Positions 57,141 through 64,000 of a DNA stretch of 64,000 nt are shown in pieces. Source of the DNA: Rapana venosa. Lineage: Eukaryota; Mollusca; Gastropoda; Neogastropoda; Muricidae. A program made the position numbers and the translations under genes. Each line of letters begins with the position of its first letter. Within the stretch, counting starts at the first letter, position 1. The DNA lies in the NCBI GenBank assembly GCA_028751875.1, contig CM054159.1, positions 10,447,826 through 10,511,825 of the forward strand, read 5' to 3'. Under the pieces are notes generated by a model. The model was not told where the DNA came from, did not search any database, and worked only from the letters and a program-made list of their open reading frames with translations.

Positions 57141-58459
57141 GAGGGTGCGCATTAAAAAAGAAAAAATCCTGGTTGAAGATTTGCACAATCTGCTCATAAC
57201 TGTACTTTTACGGGCAGCAAACAGAACACGCTGAAGAGTGTGATGCACTTCAGGGTGATACCATATCTGGCACATGGCCTCCCCAGCTTTTCAAGGAAAC
57301 CGGCACCCAATGTCCTTGCACAGACAAGTTTTGGGGGGACAACGGCAATTGAGGCTTCTGAGCACCTGCGAAACTTATCACCCTAATTATATTTGCATGA
57401 TGCTCAAACGTCATTTGCAGATTCTTCCTTCTTTTGTCTTAAGGTATTTTCCATCACAGTACCAGCAAGTAGAATTTGAGTTGATCAGAAGTTGTCACTC
57501 AAGACACAAGGATTTCTTTCTGGGAGCTAAAAAAACACAAGTGCCTTCTTGGCAGCTAGCAAAGATATTTCAATCGGGGAACAATCGTCTCCTTCAGTTG
57601 ATGCTTCATCGCATTTGTTCCCTATTCTATAGGCAAATTGTTGTTGTGTTGGCATCCATCATCAATCGTTTAACCCTGAGTTTCTGTGTGGCACGATGAA
57701 GACGGTGTTCAAGATTCAAATGAAGTCTGCAGAACTATAACACTTTGCCACATTCGCACTTATCTTTTCCAAACCTTCACTCCACAGTGGTAGTACTAAC
57801 CTGCCTCTTTGCCCGAAGCAATTACCCTCAAAATAAACAGAAATTTGGTTTGATCCGAAATTATGCTCTCAATGGCTCTTCTGTAATTGTGAGTGAGAAC
57901 ACTGAAAAGTGGTGATGCCGAATTTAAAAATACATAAGAGGGACTTGACATAGATCCACATTCTCCCAACTAACCTTTATGCTGCCAATCAAATGACTGC
58001 TATCTTTCTGTTTAAAAGTGGTAATATGGGGACCTGTTTCTCAAATCTTATTTGCATTTGGAAAAGGTCTGCGTATTCCAAAAGTTACGCCAGAATATAA
58101 GTTCTCAACAGTCAAAGGCGGTGCACTGTCTCTGATTGAATGAATTTTTGTTCTGACAGCAGAACAGCAGAAACATTTTTTAAAACACACAGAGAAATGT
58201 AACTACAGACAGTGGAATTCCACTGAAAAGTTGGCCGAGAAATCCCATGCCTGGTTAACACTGACATGACAAAAAAAGCGGCTCCACAGACTCACAAAAA
58301 TGTGCCCATTTTTCAGAAATGCAGTATACATGACAAAGAGTTTCAAAGAAATATTCTGTAATTTGATGCACCAGTGCTTGCCAGATAAGGTAACAAAATT
58401 ATTATCATAAGGCATAACAACCCTACATGAAAGATGTAGATGCAATGCAAACATGCACG
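57141..58459. other. Presumed intron, no feature recognised
   Basis: A 141-aa plus-strand frame (57274-57699) has no known motif and starts right after a microsatellite; rejected as a gene. Confidence 0.4.
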
Positions 58460-58556
58460 CACCACACACACACACATGTACTCAGAGACACGCACTCCCA
58501 CACATGTACATAGAGACATGCATGCACGCACGCACGCACACACACACACACACAGT
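58460..58556. repeat. (CA)n/(GCAC)n microsatellite
   Basis: Interrupted (CA)n with ACGC units. Confidence 0.85.
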
Positions 58557-58789
58557 GAAGAACTGAAAAGATTGATCCATGTACTGCTTACTACTGACAG
58601 CATTTATTGTTCACATAAAGAAAACAGGCTTGAATTGCAGAAAACAAGAGCACGCTTTGAGCCAAAGCTTTCCAAATGAGTATGACAAACATAGCAGGTC
58701 ATGAATAGCCATCACAGTTGCATGAAACAAGAGCTGAAAATGTGTGAACATGGAACAAGAGCATTACACAGGTAAAAAAAGCAAACAAG

Positions 58790-59190
58790 GCAGGGTAAGC
58801 AAAAGAAACAAAGAATACACAGTACAGACAAGCAAAACAAGGCAAACTGCACACAAGCAAAACAAAAAAACAAAAAAAATGCAAATTGCAGACAAGCAAA
58901 AGAATACAAGGTGCAGACATACCCACACACACACACAAAATCAAATTGCAGACAAGCAAAGAATACAAGGTGCAGAAATAAAAATAAAAATCAAATTGCA
59001 AAGCAAAGAATACAAGGTGCAGAATTAAAAATAAAAATCAAATTGCAAAGCAAAGAATACAAGATGCAGACATAAAAAAAATCAAACTGCAGACAAGCAA
59101 AGAATACAAGGCGCAGACATACCAAAAAACCCAATTCAAATTGCAGACATGCAAAGGATACAAGGTGCAGACAAGCAAAGGATACAATCA
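58790..59190. repeat. 45-60 bp minisatellite, about eight units
   Basis: Each unit contains AAATTGCAGACAAGCAAAG and AATACAAGGTGCAGA followed by a variable A-rich stretch (AATAAAAATAAAAATC in several). Open minus-strand frames across it are repeat-derived. Confidence 0.85.
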
Positions 59191-59243
59191 AAAAAGGGCT
59201 GACATTAGACAAGACATTGACAGGAAAAATAACCCAGCAAAGC

Positions 59244-59676
59244 TGGATCGGTGGTCTAGAGGTAACGCGCCTGCCTAGAAAGCCAAAAGCCAGGGTCAGA
59301 AGTGTGCGGTGGCATGGTTTGATCCCCATTTGGGCCAAAACCTTTTCTCCCACTCATTAGACCACGAGTGGTGGTCTGGGTGCTAGTCTTTTGGATGAGA
59401 CAATAAACCTGAGGTCCCACCCACGTGTTACACAAAATTATTTAGCGCATGTAAAAGAACCCATGGCAACAAGAGAGTTCTACCTGGCAAAATTCTGTCA
59501 AAAAAAAAAGCCACTATGATAGGGAATCAAATACAGTTCCAAATAGGAAAAGAAAAAAGTAATAATGGTGGCACTGCTCTTGTGGTGATGCGCTCTTCCC
59601 GGGGAGAGCAGCCTGAATTTTGCGCAGAGAAATCTGCCGTGACTTAAAAGTGATATGAAAATGAAATGAAATGAAA
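59244..59676 (+). mobile_element. S2 SINE, full length
   Basis: 433-bp copy flanked by AGCAAAGC (59236-59243 and 59677-59684), a perfect 8-bp target duplication. Order: TGGATCGGTGGTCTAGAGG, TAACGCGCCTGCCTAG, AAGCCAGGGTCAGAAG, GTGGTCTGGGTGCTAGTC, TTTTGGATGAGACAATAAAC, GTAAAAGAACCCATGGCAAC, GAGCAGCCTGAATTTTGCGC, GAGAAATCTGCCGTGACTT, then an ATGAA-type tail. The best reference copy of S2 here. Confidence 0.9.
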
Positions 59677-59759
59677 AGCAAAGCACTGAAGAAAGAAAAA
59701 AGGGGGGGTTACAAAGAAGGAAGACAACACAGAGAAAAAAAGGGGGGTTACAAAGAAGC

Positions 59760-60052
59760 AAGTCCTTCGGATGAGACTATAAACCGAGACCCCGTGTGCG
59801 AACGCATGCAGAACATCTTGCGCACAGGTTAAATCCTGTTCCGCTTTTCAAAAGAGTAGGCCATTGTGTGCCGGTGGGAACAGATGACAAAATTTACAAA
59901 AACCGCATACACACGGGGACTGGATGTAAAAAAAAAAGCACATGAGTGCTTATTCCATTGTCTTTGATAAAAAAAAAAATTTTTAGCGCTTTGATTTGTT
60001 GCTTTACAAGATTCAGCGCTATATAAATTCCATACATTATTATTATTATTAA
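59760..60052 (+). mobile_element. S3 SINE, 5' truncated, with CR1/L2-like tail
   Basis: Begins within the body at AAGTCCTTCGGATGAGACTA, runs through AACATCTTGCGCACAGG, AGAGTAGGCCATTGTGTGCC, CATACACACGGGGACTGGAT, ATGAGTGCTTATTCC and GCGCTTTGATTTGTTGCTTT, and ends GATTCAGCGCTATATAAATT with (ATT)n. The terminal 60 bp match the LINE tail at 1096 almost exactly. Confidence 0.85.
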
Positions 60053-62899
60053 AAAGGCACAGCTATCAGTAACAAGGCAGGCAGCTTCAAGCACGCACGA
60101 CACACAGGATGCATGCAAACTTGAGACACAGAATCACAGAAGCACCACAAGAAGAAAAATAAACAGTACAACCTCGAGCACAGAGCACAACTTTCACGGT
60201 GCAAAAGTTTGGACAGAGAACGCGTTTACACAGAAGCACTAGTGGGCAACACAGCGTATCAATGGAACAGTACAAGCAAAGAACACAGCTTTCAATTTGG
60301 ACGCAGATCCATTTAAACAAGCACAGCTGGACAAACTGAATGGATTTCAAGTTGGATGCAGATCTGTTTGCGCAGAAGCACAAATGGACAAATTCACAGA
60401 GCTCTTCTATCATTCACAGTACATGGAATTAGGAAAAAAAACAAACAACCAAACCAACCCAACAATGGCACATAATGGTGAGTACTGTTACCAGACAAGG
60501 TTTGTAAACAAAACTGCAGAGCTACGCGAAGACATACAGCAAAACAAAACCAAAAAAATACACAACACACAAAATAAAGTTAAACCCAAAAAACCAACAA
60601 AAAGAGCCACAGGAATAAGTGTAGATAACGGGTACACATATATTACAACAACATGTCAGTAAATGTCATGCGTTTAGATGATGAAGGAAAAAATGAATAA
60701 ATGAATTTATAGTGAACAACATTGTGATTAGAGATGACGACAGATTACTGCAATATCTTGCTTTAATACTGCACCTGGAAGGCCTCCTAGCACACCTCTC
60801 TGAAAACAGCATTAGTATGCCTGTGACCAAGGTTTGTGTTCAAACCAATGACCCCCCCCCCCCCCCCCTCCAAAAAAAAGTTTAACTCACTCCTTACTGG
60901 CCGATTTTTACTATGTATGTCAAAGTTTACTGGCTGCTTGTGTTCATTGGTAAAAAAAATTAATTTTTTTTTTAAATCACCAAACTAAAAAGATACTCAT
61001 TACAAGTACATGAAATTTTCATGTAGGTGGAAGGTCAAAGTTGAAGCCAGCTGCTGGATTTTCATTCAAAAGTCGTCATCACTGCGCTAAAAAAATTTTT
61101 TAAAAATCTGAAGGTCAAACCCTGCAATTGCAGCGGTTTGTAGGCAAGTGTTACGCACAAGACCACTGCATTCGCAGTGAATTGTAGGGAGTGAGTTGAA
61201 ACAAGGTGACGGCTGGGAAATGTTGCAAAAGTTAATGAAGAGATGGTTTGGAAGTTCTGGAAATGGTGAGGTGATAGGAAATCTGCTTAAGATAATGAGG
61301 TGATGGTTGGGAAATCTAGAAATAGCTATTTATAGTTTAAAAAATCTGGCCAACGGTGGTGACATGATGGTTGGGAAATCTGGCTAAAGACTTATGAATG
61401 AGATGAAGGTTGGGGATTGCAAAAGGTTAGGTGATAAGGAACACAGCAAAAGGTGGTGGTTAGGGAATATAGATAGGAAATCTGCCAAACATACTCAGAG
61501 TACACTGGTTAATCTGGAAAAATGAACATGAACACCTACATATTTCAGTACCAAACGCTGTCAATTCCCCTGATGCACCATACACATTCGTAAGTTGGTC
61601 TCCAGATGGACGACACCATCAGGGTTTCTGAGATAACACTATAACCAAACATGCTGCACAAAAATAAAACATTTCAAATCTCCACCTACTGCTATTATAA
61701 ACTGTGATGGGGATGGGGGAGGGGGAGGGAAAGAGAAGGGGGCAATGAGGTAGAATAAAACTTCCACAACCAAAACTTTTGAACTGCTTTTTATCAGTAT
61801 ACAATCCTTTCTTTACTACTGCAGCTCATTTCAGAAAAATGTGAAGAACTAGTAGATTCCTACCTTGGAAGGCATGTCATATTTTCCCACCTGCTCAGTC
61901 TCTTTTTATCTCACCATTGGTAAAACTTGGGAGCTTAAGCCTTGGGGCGAAAAACAACCCCCCCCCCCCCCCCCCTCTATATGCATGGTGAAGGGGGCAA
62001 CGTCATTCCTGAAATATAGCACTCAAAAACGAAAACTTGTGATAGCAGAGCAGGACAAGATGCTCAATGTAAGCCATGTTCACACGGGGTGAAACCCTAC
62101 ATGCATTAATTTGAAATGAACATGGGAGAATGGAGGGACTAACTAGGGCTTGTTGCGGACCAAGGAAAATGGGAAATTGATAGATAATATGCTGAAGAAC
62201 TAGAGCTTTGAGGGCTTTGCAGAGAGCAGAGAGACATTCCCTTAAAACTTCCTTCTTCATCAACGATTCCCAGGGGTGGGAAGGAAGGGTACCAACAGGT
62301 TCATGCTCATGTGGTAAACGCAGCCTGAAAACTTCAGCACAAAGTCTTAACAACTTGTACAGCTGAGCGAGAAGTCAGCCTGCCTATGTTGTTGATAAGC
62401 TTCTGGAAAATTACCTCCCTTTCTCCCCTTCCCAATTTTGGATTCTCACGAATTTCTAGCAAGCTTATCCATCCTTCAGAATGAAAGATGCTATCTTTGC
62501 AAAGTAAAACGCGCATAAAAATGGATGCGACGTAAATTTTCCAAGAATGCTGAATGTCCTCCATGAAGTGTAAGATCTTCACCTACGCCTTTCCAAGTAT
62601 GTATGTACAACTCTTCATACAGCATCATCTCACACAAAAGGTTTAATCTGCTTCATTGTACAATATTGGTTCACAACAGTCACTGCAGGGGTTCTATCCT
62701 TTCCAGGTAAAACGCTTTCCCCCACCGGAAAAAACAACAACCTACAAATTCCCCCCCCCCCCCCCAAGCGCCAGTAGTTCCGACTCTTCGTCACCACTCG
62801 AATATAATGTTCCAAACGCGATGGAGAAACCTAGCCCCCAAAGCAGCTAGATGAGGCAAGCCTGAAGTGAGAAAGCGCCATATGTGCAGCAGTACTGAC
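60053..62899. other. Presumed intron, no gene recognised
   Basis: Contains C17 (60852-60868), C18 (61958-61975), C15 (62751-62765) and weak repeats with TTGGGAAATCTGG at 61210-61470. Minus-strand frames at 62003-62353 and 62334-62582 have no known motif. Confidence 0.45.
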
Positions 62900-62978
62900 C
62901 TCTCGTCCACAAGTGGCACGGCCTGGCAGTCCTCAAACACTTCGTGCGAGCCTTCCTCTGCCGCTGCCTCCTCAGGGG
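62900..62978 (-). CDS. Possible internal exon of the zinc-finger gene
   Basis: 79 bp between an acceptor-like TGTGTTTCTGTGTGTCTAG and a donor, GAGAG|GTCAGTACTG, on the minus strand. Encodes an acidic stretch, PEEAAAEEGSHEVFEDCQ and AVPLVDE. It ends two bases into a codon; the exon at 53819 begins with one base completing a codon, so direct splicing keeps the frame. Further exons may lie between (9 kb) or beyond the right edge. The gene start is not in the window. Confidence 0.45.
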
Positions 62979-63149
62979 CTAGACACACAGAAACACAAGT
63001 CAAGTCAAAAAAACACTTTAATCATCCCACGAAGGGTAATTACAATACTGACAGGCACATTGATACCTATAATTATCTCACAAGACACAAGAAAAATACA
63101 TTTCAGATTGTTATAAGCGTTCCAAGATAGCTTAAAAAAATTATCATAC

Positions 63150-63400
63150 ACATACACAAACCCAGGTGCGCGCACACACACGCACCGCATACACACAAAC
63201 ACACACCCACCAATGTAGGAATACAATGTCGTAAATACCATTGATTGGAAAAGAAATTAAAAGTTTTTTTTGGTGCGTGCACGCATGTGCGCATTCACAC
63301 ACATGCGCACACCCATACATACACACACCAATATTTGAACACAGTTTTATCACACATACACACACACGTGCACCCACGCACCATAATGACCATTATCTAG
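63150..63400. repeat. (CA)n patches
   Basis: Interrupted (CA)/(GC) patches in the region upstream of the exon on its strand. Confidence 0.7.
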
Positions 63401-63499
63401 TAAAGACATAAACACACACAATTTAGAAATCATTCTTGTAAACCAAAAGCAAGATACAGGAGTACTTATTTTCATTACCACACACACATCAGCACACCC

Positions 63500-63812
63500 A
63501 CATTGCTTGGTTAGAGATACAGAGAGGGAGAATGGGGATGACGGGGGGGGGGGGGGTGATAGGGGGGGAGACAGGGATATGGGGAGAGAGACAGAGAGCT
63601 AGAGAGGGAGACACAGAGGGGGAGAGAGAGGGAAAGATGAGACAGAGAGAAGGAGGAGGAGACAGAGAGGAGGAGGAGAGAGAGTGAGAGAGGAGGAGGA
63701 GAGAGAGTGAGAGAGAGAGAGCGAGGAGGAGACAGAGAGGAGGAGGAGAGAGAGTGAGAGAGAGAGAGAGAGGAGGAGAGAGTGAGAGTGAGAGAGAGGG
63801 GGTGGGGGTGTG
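63500..63812. repeat. Purine-rich (GA)/(GAG)n block with G14
   Basis: G14 at 63543-63556, then about 250 bp of GA and GAGGAGGA words, with GAGAGAGTGAGAGAG repeated. One strand is almost free of pyrimidines. Confidence 0.9.
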
Positions 63813-63859
63813 GAGGAAATTTAGTTTGATGCAGGACACAAAAGTGTGCACTTTTCATG

Positions 63860-64000
63860 TTAACCCTAGTGGCGCGGTTCCCGGAATATTCCGGGAAAGG
63901 CGGGTCTAGGCTGTGTGGCGGATCCCGGAATATTCCGGGATGACGTGGGTGGTCATAGTTGAAAGCTTACTTTCGCTTTCAAAGGTCAGCCAATGAATGT
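63860..64000 (+). mobile_element. Possible TTAA-flanked transposon end with two palindromes
   Basis: TTAA (63860-63863) is followed by CCCTAGTGGCGCGG, then a 20-bp perfect palindrome TTCCCGGAATATTCCGGGAA (63878-63897), 24 bp, and a second, ATCCCGGAATATTCCGGGAT (63922-63941). TTAA-CCC is the start expected of piggyBac-like elements. The right end lies outside the window, so it could also be unrelated genomic palindromes. Confidence 0.45.

Noticed and set aside
57274..57699. 141-aa plus-strand ORF
   Set aside because: No recognisable domain, follows a microsatellite, and composition is unremarkable; likely chance.
60297..60662. 121-aa plus-strand ORF
   Set aside because: Contains a weak internal repeat (CAGATCCATTT and CAGATCTGTTT regions) and an A-rich tail; no family resemblance.

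Overview
The window looks like intergenic or intronic DNA from an animal with a large, repeat-rich nuclear genome. A marine mollusc, probably a gastropod, is my best guess. The guess rests on remembered resemblance of the SINE and LINE families here to molluscan repeats; no search was run. There are no operons, ribosome binding sites or dense ORFs. Most long open frames are translations of (TG)n, (GA)n or minisatellite DNA. The only frames with clear protein homology belong to non-LTR retrotransposons, plus two exon-like pieces of one possible host gene.

Names used below. S1 is a SINE whose 5' end resembles the start of tRNA-Ala and is fused to the internal promoter region of 5S rRNA. S2 is a tRNA-headed SINE with the head motif GGTGGTCTAGAGGTAA. 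S3 is a tRNA-headed SINE with the head motif GGGATAGCCTAGTGGT. S4 is a SINE or SINE tail carrying GTCGGA..GGCTGCC..ATGG (or GTCGGAATGCGGCTACC). LINE groups are CR1/L2-like (endonuclease/RT type, tail AGCGCTATATAAATT) and RTE-like.

Layout. 0-1.1 kb: 3' part of a CR1/L2-like LINE. 1.1-10.9 kb: microsatellites, a diverged tandem segmental duplication (5.1-7.9 kb) and otherwise featureless AT-rich DNA. 10.9-16.1 kb: S1, S2, S3 and S4 copies, several nested. 16.2-19.4 kb: an almost intact RTE-like LINE flanked by an 11-bp target duplication. 19.4-25.4 kb: nested SINEs, LINE relics and a second RTE-like LINE inserted inside an S3 SINE. 25.9-29.8 kb: S3 and S1 copies and two copies of a TIR element (MITE) with 8-bp target duplications. 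30.8-32.7 kb: old LINE relics with an RNase H domain. 32.9-36.0 kb: two large minisatellites (42-bp and about 83-bp units). 36-42 kb: possible noncoding spliced exons and SINE fragments. 43-53 kb: AT-rich, SINE-poor DNA. 53.6-63.0 kb, minus strand: two phase-compatible exons of a possible host gene ending in two zinc fingers, resembling the C-terminus of the TAX1BP1/CALCOCO family. 63.86-64.0 kb: a TTAA-CCC boundary followed by two 20-bp perfect palindromes, possibly the end of a DNA transposon running out of the window.

The repeats interact. SINE copies appear to borrow LINE 3' tails, share central modules with each other and are interrupted by later insertions. Several target-site duplications can be read directly, so the relative order of insertions can be reconstructed. 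I did not find a prokaryote-like defence or biosynthetic system. The most unusual items are the tRNA/5S chimeric SINE, the MITE pair with modular ends, and the terminal palindromes.
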